In this document: positions 1 to 9,794 of the stretch, piece after piece
How positions within the stretch are numbered: position 1 is the first letter of the stretch
How the letters are laid out: each line of letters opens with the position of its first letter
Origin: Cyclospora cayetanensis
Lineage: Eukaryota > Apicomplexa > Conoidasida > Eucoccidiorida > Eimeriidae
Length of the DNA: 18,907 nt
Assembly: GCF_002999335.1 (NCBI RefSeq)
Contig: NW_020312287.1
Span: 1 to 18,907 of the forward strand
Reading direction: 5' to 3'
Made by a program: the position numbers and the translations under genes
The notes under the pieces: generated by a model
What the model saw: the letters and a program-made list of their open reading frames with translations, nothing else
Databases searched by the model: none
Told to the model about the DNA's origin: nothing

Positions 1-8
1 AGTGCGCT

Positions 9-22
9 CTTTGCATGCAAAG
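9..22. repeat. 14-bp perfect palindrome centred on TGCATGC
   Basis: CTTTGCATGCAAAG reads the same on both strands. One such palindrome is expected by chance in this length, but it contains TGCATGC, a motif that recurs in the window and is known as a promoter element in apicomplexan parasites. Confidence 0.5.
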
Positions 23-163
23 GTGTGGGGTGTAGTATGTGTATTTGCTGTAGCTAATGCATGTAGGCTCAGGGCAGCATCTAGCTTGTGTGCTGCAGTG
101 GGATGGCTAGCACTGTTGTTATGTGCAGCCGCACCGGGAGGATTATGCGGCTTACTGTCCTCT

Positions 164-739
164 TTATGTGTTCCAGATGGGTGTGTAGAGCATAGTGGTC
201 TTGTTGGCTAAAGCTAAAAGAGATAATTGTAGTACCGAGCTGCATCGTTGTTCAGGAGATCCGATGCGCTTTTGAATGGCTCTAGGTTTTTTAGATGTTC
301 CTGTTGTAGTTTGCGCTTCGTGTGCGCTGATGGTTTGGAATAGCTCATGCCTGCATGCGTCAGCGATTCTGAGAAAGTGGGTTGTGTAGGCGAGTTGCGG
401 TTTGGATGTGGGTGTGCAGAAGCCGGCAATGTGTACTCGGTATCGTTTAGCATCACGGCGCCTTAGATTTGTGCTCCCGGTTTTTTTCGGTTCAGGCATG
501 TAGTAGTCAGTGTGTATTATGCGATTCCGGCAGGACGATGCTGGGTCAACGTTATCTGTGATAGGCACTGCAGGGTGCGAGTGTTCCGAGAAAAACTGTG
601 TAGGTGTCGTCTTGTCGCGACGCATGTACTCAGACAAACAACGTCCGTACCGTACATTACATTGGATATGCGAATATGGAGCCAAGCGGAGTGGTGCTTT
701 GTCAGATGTGGGACATTGTTCCCTGTCTCGTTTTTGCAT
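164..739 (-). other. 191-codon minus-strand open frame, unrecognised
   Basis: This is the longest open frame in the window. The translation is basic, rich in Arg, Lys, Thr and Ser, with scattered Cys, and has no signal peptide, membrane segment or motif I recognise. It lies in the T/G-rich block, where the minus strand is poor in T and so poor in stop codons. An overlapping frame of 80 codons runs through 214-456. Roughly 0.2-0.5 open frames of this length are expected in an 18.9-kb window by chance alone. It could be an exon or an accidental frame; I favour accidental. The start used is simply the first start codon after a stop. Confidence 0.15.
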
Positions 740-861
740 CAGTACTCATTTGTTTCCAGCGTATGGAGTTTCGCTGCGCGTTTTCCGTAGCAATCGAGTG
801 AATCTAGAATGCTCACATTGTCTAGTGCCCATGCGTCCATGTTGAATAGATTTGGGGGCTG

Positions 862-1059
862 TCAAGCGTTTGCAGAGTATATGAGGTGTTTGGATAAACA
901 TAGGTCCTCAAAATGTGTGCCTTCGTTCTTGGGATTGTTCTGAGCAGCATAGGTTGCCAGTATTGTGGCTACGCATACGTTTTTGCCTTTTAATTGGTCT
1001 GGCGCCGTCACAATGAAGTGAATATCTGCTTGCGCTTTTATGTTGCGGTTTCGTTTCAC
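862..1059 (-). other. 65-codon minus-strand open frame, unrecognised
   Basis: A short frame starting at GTG, with a stop six codons upstream. It has a balanced, protein-like composition: a hydrophobic strand IHFIVTAP, then VCVATILATYAAQNN, then an acidic EGTHFEDLC. It is listed because its composition looks more like real protein than its neighbours do. There is no family match I can name; it could be part of an exon or a decayed repeat, or chance. Confidence 0.12.
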
Positions 1060-2128
1060 GTTTTCGCTCTAGCTGGAGGGTAAGGGAAGTGCTTGCTCTT
1101 TTATGGACTCGAACCCCAAAGTGTGCTGCAGCTGCGGCTTCTGCAAGCGGCTTTTCTACGTGTATTCAGCCTGCCAGCAATGTTTTGGCCTAGTTATGTT
1201 TAGACACATAATGTAGCGGACAATCGTCAAAGGAATGGGTTGCGAGATGTGTAGCATGAAGAATGGTATCCTCTTGCTAATTCTGTGCAGGAATACAATA
1301 TCACAAATCATCGCTGTATTGGTGTGCTATTTGTCCACCTTGTTTAGCTTGCTCTTGTTGTGCACAGTTCAGGACGGCCTGCTGTGGGCTAGTCTGTCGC
1401 TTGTGCAGGATCCTGATGACGTTTTGTTTGCCCTGCGTCTGGTCATGAGCTAAAGCCATGCGTGCATCTGTGTAACACATAAACGTGATGGTGTCGAATG
1501 CTGCTGCAGCTTGCTGCTTCTGAACTAGTGAGGTTTCTGGACAGGAAGTTTTGCTCTCGGTGGGCAATCTGAAGCCCCATAGCACACGCAGGCTCCATGC
1601 GCGTCTCTTCACAAGCAGCGAAAGTACATAAACTCATGATTACGCTTTGGTGCAGGATGGCTTGGAATTCACGGGAATAGTTTGGACTAGAAGCCTATTC
1701 GGGGTCATGGAGTGAGGAATCCTGCGTGAAAAGCCGTCGGTAGCAACCAATTGGGCATGGGTCACGCCTTGTATGCATGGGCATTTGTCACCACTCGAGA
1801 CTCCGTTGATGCCCAGCAGCCTTAGATTGGGATAATGTCAAATGTTGACCGCATTGTCGACCCTCCGCACCGTGTATCGCCAGGAACTGTCAATGTGACG
1901 TGCAAGATCAATGCACGCGGGCGAAGATCGGCATGTACTCTAGCGCCGAACCTATCCAGAAGATTCGAGCACCATGAAACCTATGCATTTTCGCACATTT
2001 TGCTGTTAGCTGTGATGCGGGATATGTGGTGATGTCGCGCTGTCGCTCATGCGCGGCTGCGTTGGGGCGATCCAGAAAGTGAGACTGCGCTTGCGACGCA
2101 CGGTTTCGGTGCGGGTAGGCGGCAGCAA

Positions 2129-2655
2129 CTATTGTCTAATGGATGTTGTATGGCTCCACTGCGGCCTGCGTTTGTGGTTCTGAGTATGGGTGCAACGGTG
2201 CAAGAGCGTTTCCACCAGTTCCTGTAGGATTTGCTCTTCTTCGTTGGTTTCCGCGTGCAGCAGAAAGCACGAGGCGGCACATGTGTCGCAGTTGATAGTG
2301 GTGGTGCTGGTCTTTTTGATGTTAACAGGCGTGCGTTTGTGCAGACGTGTGTACCACATCTGTGCTATATTTCGGCTTTTCCTTACGAGGTTGGGCCTTG
2401 CGTTGAATGCGTGAATGAGGCATGAAGACAGCTGGTGTGCCTGCGGACGTAGCTTTGCTTTGTGGTTTTTGTTTGAAGGTAGTCCCAGTTGTTTTCCAGT
2501 CCACAAGCTTGGTGTGTGCATACTTTATACAGCGAGCCCCTAAAACGCTGTGTATTTGTGTGGCTGCACCGTTGGTGTGATTGCAGCTTACACCTCAAAC
2601 ACTTGAGTCTGCCGTAGATTTTAGGTGAAGGTGTGTGCGCGTCTGCACATTGCAT
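2129..2655 (-). other. Overlapping Cys/His-containing minus-strand open frames
   Basis: Two overlapping minus-strand frames cover this stretch. Reading leftward, the frame at 2655-2383 has a Cys-X2-Cys followed by His and Cys residues (KCLRCKLQSHQRCSHTN, later VCTHQAC), loosely like a zinc-binding cluster. The frame at 2521-2129 has CDTCAASC followed by an acidic helix-like EEEQILQELVETLL. These could be decayed pieces of one protein separated by a frameshift. I cannot match either to a family, and the strand is A/C-rich, which favours His, Thr, Gln and open frames by composition alone. This may be an old transposon fragment, or nothing. Confidence 0.15.
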
Positions 2656-2660
2656 GGCCA

Positions 2661-3654
2661 GGAACGAATGTATCCAGTTATAGTACCTTCCTTAGACGAC
2701 TGAGAGAGGCTGCGATCGGTATATGGAAGCTAGCACATATGTTAGTAGCAGGAATGTATATTTATACCATCGAGGCGAACTTTTACTTCAAATAAATATC
2801 CTTTGACTTGCTACGAAAATAAAACATAACAGGATGCAAATCAAGTAATTTTGTGTTTTGTGAGCTACTGCTTCACATTGTATGCATATGTCTGGGAGGC
2901 GCTTTTGCGTCAGTCCGTGTCATGTGTTGTGGAATTTTAGTATGAGCGACCAACTGCGTGCAAATGCGCTATTCCTTGCACGCGATGCTCAAAATGTATA
3001 CAGGGCTTTGAGATGCATGTCATGATTAGCCGCACTGAGTTGAGAGGCTTCCATTTTTACACTCATGCGCAACGCCGGTGGGGATTTGACAAACCTCAGC
3101 AATGAGGCCTTGCTTCAAAGCATCAGTAACGTGTTGCAATGTATGTGCGTACAGGTCTCTTACACTTTAGGGCTGTAACGAGATCTTGAAATGTGAATGT
3201 AGGAGCAGACGGCAGAAGAATTTCAGGAAAGAAAAGTCTGCCGGTGCTGTAAATTTATGGTGAACGACAGGTTTGGAAATAGTACAGATTTTCTGAGTTG
3301 TTTATAGTTCGCCCACCAGTGGGGCGTCTAGAGCAAGTGGGGTTGAGAGGACTGAGGCAATGATTGATCAGAGCGGAACAGTGATGTTAACAAGAGCAGT
3401 AATGATGTGTGATGTTGTGACGGTGGAGCTATGACAGTGATAGGTGCAATCAATCATTCATGTAGAACTAGTTACAGATAGGATGGCCTGCACATTGTTG
3501 CTTGCATCAGCAGAGGTTCATGTGCTACCGGGGTTTAGCACATCTTCCAAGGTCACACTAGAATTTCACAGGGCTCTTCTACCTTTGGTAAGCATACTAT
3601 CCTACCTGGTGAATTCGCAGGCGTTTTCCCTAGCTGTACAATTTTCTCCGGTGC
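2661..3654. other. Non-coding stretch, nothing recognised
   Basis: More A+T-rich than the block to its left, especially 2750-2850, where TATA- and AATAAA-like strings occur. An 85-codon open frame at 3444-3701 looks accidental. No RNA gene, repeat array or mobile element was seen. Confidence 0.5.
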
Positions 3655-4170
3655 ATGTTTTGGCGCCAGCAGCACACTTATGGACTGCCAAAAACTTTTA
3701 AGCTAAGCGCCTGTTCTCACTCAAAGCTAGACATCAGAACAAGATGGTTGGAAACTTATCTCTATCATTCGCGTGGCTCTACGACGGGCAGGGCTTCAGC
3801 TGTTGGGCCACGACCAGCTCGCGCACCAGTGTACGCCTACTTACCACTTAACCAGGTAATGTGTTTTCGCTGCATATGTCCTGCGGCCCCCACGAGTCCC
3901 AGGTTTATTCATAATTTGTGGTGGGTCGTCTCAATCTCAGTACGAATACGTGGTTTTGGATTGCTTGTGGAGCATCTGCAAAGGCCTGTAAGAGATTTAG
4001 AGCGTTTAAAAGCGTTCCACACGCATTATTTCATGCAGTGTTTGCTTGTAGCTCCCCCGTACGTCAGTAGACTCATGGACCTTTCAGTCCTTGCTATACC
4101 GTACATACAGCACCACCTTTCCATTCAGTTTCAATGCTTTACGTCTACTGAAATGACACATTACCCGTAG
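3655..4170 (+). other. 171-codon open frame, unrecognised
   Basis: This is the second longest open frame. Its translation is rich in aromatic residues, Leu, Arg, His and Pro. It includes a Pro/Arg segment (VGPRPARAPVYAYLP) and a mixed hydrophobic-charged part (LLVEHLQRPVRDLERLKAF) that could form an amphipathic helix. There is no signal peptide or catalytic motif. The region lacks the T/G skew of the first block, so the openness is not explained by composition, yet one frame of this length per window or two is expected by chance. It could be an exon or a piece of an old repeat. The ATG at 3655 is simply the first available. Confidence 0.18.
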
Positions 4171-7100
4171 AATGGAGGATCGAGACTATGCTTGCATATG
4201 CCTCTCCAAACAGACACTTGAATAAGGCTATTCTTGTATATTTTTATTAGCCGGATCAGCACATGTGACCGTGTGGTTTTTCAAGCATATAGACTGCGGG
4301 CCGCTGTAATTTAGATAGATATATCTTTTATGCACATTCTGTCTACGACACATTGATTACAATATTAATTGGGAGAAGACTGCTTTAGAAACTGCAATAG
4401 GGCTTGTTACGTTGCATGCCTTACGATGAAACCGCAACGCTGTGGATCTATGAGTCGAGCCGCTAGGGGTCCATACGCTTGTCGGTTTGCTCTAACGTGT
4501 AAGCACATTGCTGAGCGCACCTGATTGGCTCCTCCACTGGTGTAATGTACGTGTCTGCTATTGTCGCCGTGCTACGAATATAGTTACCTTGTTGATTTCC
4601 AGGTCTTATTGAGGCTTGAGGGCCTGACCAATTGCACGTTCATGACACTCAGGAGCAAGCCAATATGATTGCTTGCACCAAACCTAATGTTCCAGCACGT
4701 TGGGGGTGCGCCTAGCGTTGCTGGTGAGCGTCCATCACTGTTCCAGCATCAATCACATTCCGAGGACATAGTATTTTGCGTGGCACTTTGCTGACAAATG
4801 CCTGAGCAATGCAAGCTTTTAAGTGACCCAGTAGCGTAACATAGTTCTTGTCCAAACCGTCAGCGCCACCCCCACTGACGAAAAGGGCTCCAAATGGGGA
4901 TCTCATATGCACGGTTCCGATCAGTATGCAATCGGCTTCTAGGCGAAAGGCATTGCAGCAGTATCATCGGAGAGCAACACATCCTACGGTCATGATCCAT
5001 AGCGTTGGTGTATTCGAAGGTAGCATGATTGGGAAAGGCTAAGCATAGGTTCCCTGAAGGTTGTGGCCTTTCTAAATTCACCGGATGCTGCGTGCTGATG
5101 GTGTGTATAGCGGCTGCATCTGCAGCCGTGTTGCTTAATTATTCAGGCATTATATTTTCTGCAAATGATGCAAACATCTACTTGCCTGTGGAAAAATGAA
5201 AAGCGCCTTGAATGACCTTGTTTGTTTCACAGCATATACGGACTAAATGTGCGAACTAGTGAAGAAGGTGATGCTTGGGTGCAGAGCCTGCTTTGCGTAG
5301 ATGTGTGTACACCAGCAAGTCTGCTTATCAGTAGTGCTTCGCACATCTCAACGCAAGTGTGAAAAGTGCATAAACATTCTTGTCTGCATCATATTTGTTT
5401 TCTTGGTAGACAAGCTTTTGCTAGGACCACGCCTGCTGTGCTCTCTAATTTCGCGCCTCTGATGTAATAAGGAGAAATTATCAGTATTGTATACAATCTC
5501 ATGCTGCTTGCTCTAAAAGTGCACGTTTTTCTGTGGTTATTAGAGGGGACAATAAATTGTCACAGGGGCAGCAGGAAATACATTCGCCGCATTGAGTTAG
5601 TTGGAACTGGCAACAGTCGATTCCAGGGCAAGTCGAGGAGCCCTTCTTTTATATTTGCGTATACGCCACCTCCACATTTAAAAATTGCTGTGGGCACAGT
5701 CAGTACGTTCGCATGTTGCTTTGGTGTGATGCATTGTCCCTGAGTCCTAGCGGTTCGATGTAACTTTGTGATTGTCATATTCACGTAAGTGTGTCACACA
5801 CATTTTCGTATACCAGAAACATGCTGCAGGCCTTGTTTCTTTGAATTACAATACATCATGTTACACAGCGCCTACCTGCACGATTATTCTGCTCCAGAAC
5901 CTTACAGAATAATGAAATGATTCCTGATCTATGTACCAGCTCAACGCCTATCTGAAACTGCAAACAGTGGTCCATGGCCGGCTCAGTGGGCGCCAAAAGC
6001 GTAGATCAGCAAGAGATTACCTTCAATGTACATACATGGCAGCCCCTAAAGGCTTCTATATATGTAGAAATGCCTGATTGAAATGGGTGCATCATGAGCA
6101 ACAAATGCACCTACCAACATCAGTAGGAATTGAAGAAGCAGGCATAATGTGGTCAACAATACAGCGATGGGAAGCGCAAGCAAACGGAGAAGTTTCATGA
6201 TAAGGAAATCAAGCGGCCTTGCCCAAACTGGTGGCTCTTGCCATGCACTGTAGCCCTGCCTAGTGCAACATTAACGTAATGTGCTTTAGAGTAATGAGTA
6301 TATGTTTTCAGTTTCCAAAACACAGCAACAAAGACAAGTAACCACATAAGTAATTCGTCTTAGTGCTCGGGGATTGTGCTGTGGCAGCATTCACAACTGA
6401 GGCTCTTCTAGTCCGCTTCCCAGTTTTGTCGCAAAATTGTTCTCATATCTGAAGCATTGATTGGTGAAAGTTGACAAGTTAATCAGCGGCAGAAGCGAGT
6501 GCTGGCCTTGAGAATTTTTACCTAGATCTGAGGGGATATAAGGGAAGTGCTGGTTGTTAGTTTTGTAGAGCATTAAGCTTTGGTTTTCAGTTTCAAGGTC
6601 TCACGTGCATGACGAGTGGTTTAGCACTGGTACTGCGGTTTTGCAGTGCACTTCAATATTTGAGACTCTGTCGTGACCGGATGCTTGATGAGAGATGTCT
6701 ACCGCCTTCGATTTTCAAGGCCGTCGTACAGACGTCTTGCCGTGTTTGGCAGGTGGTGAGTAAACTCGACAATACGTATCAACACTCTGTTATGATAGTT
6801 AGTGCTTGGCTTACTAGGCCTCGACTGCACGAGTTTGACTGCGTTTGTACAGCGCACACTGTTGCATATCATATCTCTACTCTACCCTCTGCCTCTGGCG
6901 CTCTTGAGTCTTGATCGCAATCGCCACAAGAAGCGACAGCTTTTTTGTATTGTCCATTACCGCGCGGCTGAGAGAGTCAGCACGGGTTTTACAAAAACGC
7001 AGAGGGACGATATTATCTGGTTTCATTGCATGCTTTAAACAGGATCAATTAAAAGTTACTGCCCACTCACAGGTGGAGGTAGCGGGTCTACAGAGGCAAC

Positions 7101-7210
7101 TTGTCGAGATGAGACCAAATCCAATGAGCCTATCCCTTGCCAGTCTCTCGTACACGAAGACGGAGGTGGTATGCAGGATTTCTTGAACATGATAGAGACA
7201 TAGCTTCTAG
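4171..7210. other. Non-coding stretch upstream of the retrotransposon
   Basis: Many stops occur in all frames and the sequence is fairly A+T-rich. It holds the palindrome at 5111-5128, an imperfect hairpin near 6050-6075 and three TGCATG sites (4413, 6606, 7027). The last few hundred bases should contain the element's 5' LTR and primer-binding site if they survive. TGGCGC at 6896 is the only primer-site-like string I noticed, and it is weak. Short open frames at 6609-6914 and 6911-7186 show nothing recognisable; the latter shares frame 2 with Gag and could be its eroded N-terminus (QVEVAGLQRQLVEM has a helical look). Confidence 0.45.
5111..5128. repeat. 18-bp near-perfect palindrome
   Basis: CGGCTGCATCTGCAGCCG has 8-bp complementary arms (5111-5118 and 5121-5128) with TC between. 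The shape fits a dimeric protein-binding site, but nothing nearby shows what would be regulated. Confidence 0.6.
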
Positions 7211-8230
7211 AGGGAGAAACCAAAGTTGCTCAGTGAGGCGCTGAAAGCAGATAAACCTCGCATTGCATTACTGGCTAGTCCTGGGCATACCGGTGCAAAG
7301 ATGGAGGATTGAAAAGTTCTCCCAGAAAAACGCCTCTTGAGGCGCTTTCGTAGGAATAGACGAGAGGTGAGGGTTAAACTGGCCCAAAACAAGATAGATC
7401 ATGATGAATACCTTGTGGGGCTTTTACGGCTTGTTTACTCGGGCATTGTGTCACATTCCGAAGGTGCCTTGGGAGAATACTTAGCCAGCCTGCCAGATAA
7501 AACACAAAACCAACGACATAGAGCTTTCCTGGATTGAAAGGACGCTGCAACCACCTTTCGAAGCTCAAAGACTCTTGGGAACAGTTATGCGCAGATCGCC
7601 GCAGATACTTTTATTATATAGGAGATGCCCAACGCCAGAGTCAACAGGGGACCCGTAAAATTCGAGCGAGTACCCAACGACACTGCACTGATATTTGTAG
7701 CGGGATGGGCGGGCAAGCCTCGACCGAGGAGGATCAACGAGAACGGGCCGATGAGGCTGCTGTTACGCAATAATACAGGACAGTTCGGGAAATGACTGGT
7801 CGCCGCGGAATCGCGTTTAGTGGACGCTAGGGAAGTTGCTCCGCAATCGTAGAGACAAGGACTTCGATAGCGCCAAATGCTCAGCACCACTAGGGCGTGA
7901 GCCATCAAGTAAAGAGCCGCTCATCTGGGCACCATTTAGCGCGGACAAAAAACAAAAGCCTTCGAATTCTCGAGCAATGAAGTAATGGGAGACACACGTA
8001 CTAGGAGCAACCGTGCTGCGCATAGATTAATATGTTGCAGCGCCACCAAACCTAACACCACCTTAGTCTTGCCAGCTTGAAGGCAGCGTATCTGTCCCCA
8101 GAAGATAGACCGAGAAAGAACCAGGGAGACCAAGGCAGAAATGCTATTGGTATGTTTAGCTAAATTGTGTTTACTGGATTATGATGAAGCGAAGGTTGGT
8201 CATAGAGGAGTAAGGGCTATGCACGCGTAG
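7211..8230 (+). pseudogene. Gag (capsid-like) remnant, chromovirus
   Basis: Gag forms the particle in which retrotransposon RNA is reverse transcribed. Frame 2 (codons starting at 7211, 7214 and so on) stays mostly readable here, with stops at 7316, 7535, 7619 and 7793 and a denser cluster between about 7829 and 7937. The part that fits the retrotransposon Gag capsid family runs from about 7520 to 7740. It holds a segment reading SYAQIAADT (about 7590-7616), like the usual 'Y...F..IA' helix, then PNDTALIFVAGWAGKPR (7673-7723), which resembles the family's 'W.D.AL...F..GL' block. A basic, coiled-coil-like stretch precedes it (7337-7400). It shares frame 2 with the protease that follows, consistent with an original Gag-Pro fusion. 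The resemblance is by eye and weaker than for Pol; the true start is not visible. Confidence 0.6.
8168..8230 (+). pseudogene. Possible nucleocapsid zinc-knuckle remnant
   Basis: Between the capsid-like segment and the protease, Ty3/gypsy Gag usually carries a CCHC knuckle that binds RNA. In frame 2 the sequence reads CLLDYDEAKVGHRG and then VRAMH, with a Cys at 8168 and the Gly-His pair at 8198-8203. It is preceded by the basic Arg/Lys/Glu-rich run that often leads into a knuckle. The second and last Cys of the motif are not present at the expected places, so at best this is a degraded knuckle, supported mainly by position and the GH pair. A stop follows at 8228. Confidence 0.35.
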
Positions 8231-8419
8231 ATGGAAGTACGTCAGAGACCGAAGCAGGCAATCGTGTTAACGGGGATCGCTGTACAGTATTCGAGGGTGA
8301 GGAAGAGCAGACGGTGGCCTGGAAACGTCATTGACTCTTGTGAGCTACTGTGTGTTACTGGGCGCACAGCAGAGTTGTTTCTCGGCATAGTGGAGCACAA
8401 GCATGAAGCGCTGTAATAC

Positions 8420-8662
8420 AAGCAAGTATCCTGACTCCTGATTAGCCCGGCACTGGTACAGCGCCTGGTCCTGGATGTCGGCTTCCCACGTCAGGAGAGT
8501 GAATATAACTCGGCTAACAGGCATAGCTCGCAAATAAATCTTGTTATGCGGCCATCTATGTGTTGTGGCATATTATATTAGGGCGAATATCTGGTAGGGC
8601 CTCTTCCGTGTGACTTTATTGCGAGGCTAGTCTGGTTTAGCAGACATCAGATATCATGGTAA
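8420..8662 (+). pseudogene. Retropepsin-like aspartic protease remnant
   Basis: The Ty3/gypsy protease cleaves Gag-Pol into its working parts. Frame 2 shows two segments typical of the family. ISPALVQRL at 8441-8467 corresponds to the helix-strand just after the catalytic Asp-Ser/Thr-Gly triad. LPCDFIARLVWFSRHQISW at 8603-8659 corresponds to the C-terminal block usually read as 'D.ILG.DWL..H...'. The catalytic triad itself is not recognisable; the position where it belongs contains a stop at 8432. Further stops lie at 8411, near 8579 and at 8660. It sits between Gag and reverse transcriptase, as expected. Both motifs and their spacing support the call; catalysis is clearly lost. Confidence 0.62.
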
Positions 8663-9199
8663 CTCTGGTTGGAGACGCTGCGTGAAGATATGAAGCACCA
8701 CTGCTCTGACCTGCCAATGCTGCGGCGAGAGAGGTTCGCTAGAGGCGCGTGACCTCACCTCCAGGACTTACTCAGCAATTGCAGCAAACCAGGCATATGA
8801 TGCCCTTGCCCAACAGGCTGCTCTCATGTCGATGGCGGAGGCGGTAACTTTACCACAATCGCCATCTGAGCGCTACAAGTCATTCCTGAAGCCGAAGCGC
8901 GTCTCTATTACGAGCCACACTTCAGCAGCCGCCCACCAGCACTGCGAAGCTCTAGTCGGCATGGCAGTCCTGGATTCTCTCCTCACGGTACCTGTGTCTG
9001 TAATAAACACGGCGAATCCTCTTCCTTAAGCCGTACAGGGTGTTTTCATTCCCTATGTTCGTCGAGCATCAAGGTACTCTCGGTCCAACAGTCTCAACTC
9101 GCGAACCCCCCTCACTTTGCCGGCGGTAGGTGAGGCCGACAAAACGTCTGGGTGGCCTAGCGCACTGTTGAAACACACGTATTTGGGTATTTAAGCAGA

Positions 9200-9794
9200 C
9201 TTAGATTAAGCTTAGAAACTGGCGTCGCAGGTTCTGATACCCCGTCGAGCCAAAGCGCCCCTTCTTCTCAGTTGCCGTGCAGGGGAGCTGCCTCCCAAGC
9301 GTCCTGTGGATCACTAATTACATGTATCGGCGAGACTACGAACCTCCCTGCTGATTGACCTGGACTCCACACTGCGACTACTACACATTATCCTTGAAGC
9401 GCTGGGCGCCCCGCTAAATTTTTCGACGCTTTACGTAGAAGCCGGTCTTTGCCAGATAAGGTTTGCACCAAAAACGGACAGCTAGCAGCCTGTTTTTTTT
9501 CAAGAAATGGGTCTCTCTGAGCTGAAGGTGATGTCGTTCGGTATCCAAGATGCACGCGCCTTGTCGAAGACTAATATCAATGCTTTTCTCCGAATTGTTT
9601 TGGCCCAAGGAGAGGTTGGCTATTTTGACATTCGCATAAAGAGTCTGGACCTAGTCTCACGCGCAGCTGTTATGGCTATTGCTGAGCACCTCCTAATAAC
9701 ATCTTTGTACTACGAGTTCAGAACATACAAGGTACCAAGGCAAGAGATCGAGTACTTTGGCCATCGGCGGGCCGGGAGTGAAGGGTTCAGCTGA
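9200..9794 (+). pseudogene. Reverse transcriptase domain remnant, Ty3/gypsy type
   Basis: Reverse transcriptase copies the element RNA into cDNA. Frame 3 carries nearly the whole palm. It contains a Pro-rich, VDH-containing segment near 9285-9300 (start of the domain), ILEALGAPLNFSTL (9390-9431), then AGLCQIRFAPK (9441-9473). LKVMSFGIQDA (9522-9554) matches the 'MPFG' block. INAFLRIVL, a YFD segment at 9621-9629, YKVPRQEIEYFGH (9726-9764) and GSEGF at the end complete it. The order and spacing match Ty3/gypsy enzymes throughout, making this the best-supported part of the element. Damage is plain. The first catalytic Asp position after STL is Tyr (9432), the double-Asp box has only one Asp (9627), and stops occur at 9483 and several places upstream. 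The MSFG segment is easily mistaken for a LINE endonuclease start, but the YFD and EYFGH blocks settle it as reverse transcriptase. Confidence 0.93.

Larger units (their letters stand above)
1..2660. other. T/G-rich block without a recognisable gene
   Basis: The + strand is visibly rich in T and G and poor in A. A hand count over 2041-2640 gives 103 A and 185 T in 600 bases. It contains five TGCATG motifs and several minus-strand open frames, described separately. I see no domain, no tRNA and no tandem repeat. Strand asymmetry of this kind can come from a transcribed non-coding region, an intron or an old repeat. Confidence 0.5.

Noticed and set aside
1080..1175. Minus-strand tRNA suggested by a perfect B-box-like GGTTCGAGTCC (complement of about 1105-1115)
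   Set aside because: The T stem pairs poorly, and no matching acceptor stem or anticodon arm can be drawn upstream.
6771..6823. Possible 5' LTR match to 12541-12595 (shared AATAC and CTTGGCT strings)
   Set aside because: Only short patches agree, the spacing differs by about ten bases and neighbouring sequence does not align.
8826..9029. Independent small gene in frame 3
   Set aside because: It is continuous in frame with the reverse transcriptase remnant and lies exactly in the protease-RT spacer, so it is part of the decayed Pol.
9507..9794. LINE-type apurinic endonuclease start suggested by LKVMSFGIQDA
   Set aside because: The sequence before it (FSTL, AGLCQIRFAP) and after it (YFD, EIEYFGH) fits Ty3/gypsy reverse transcriptase with correct spacing; no endonuclease catalytic motifs follow.
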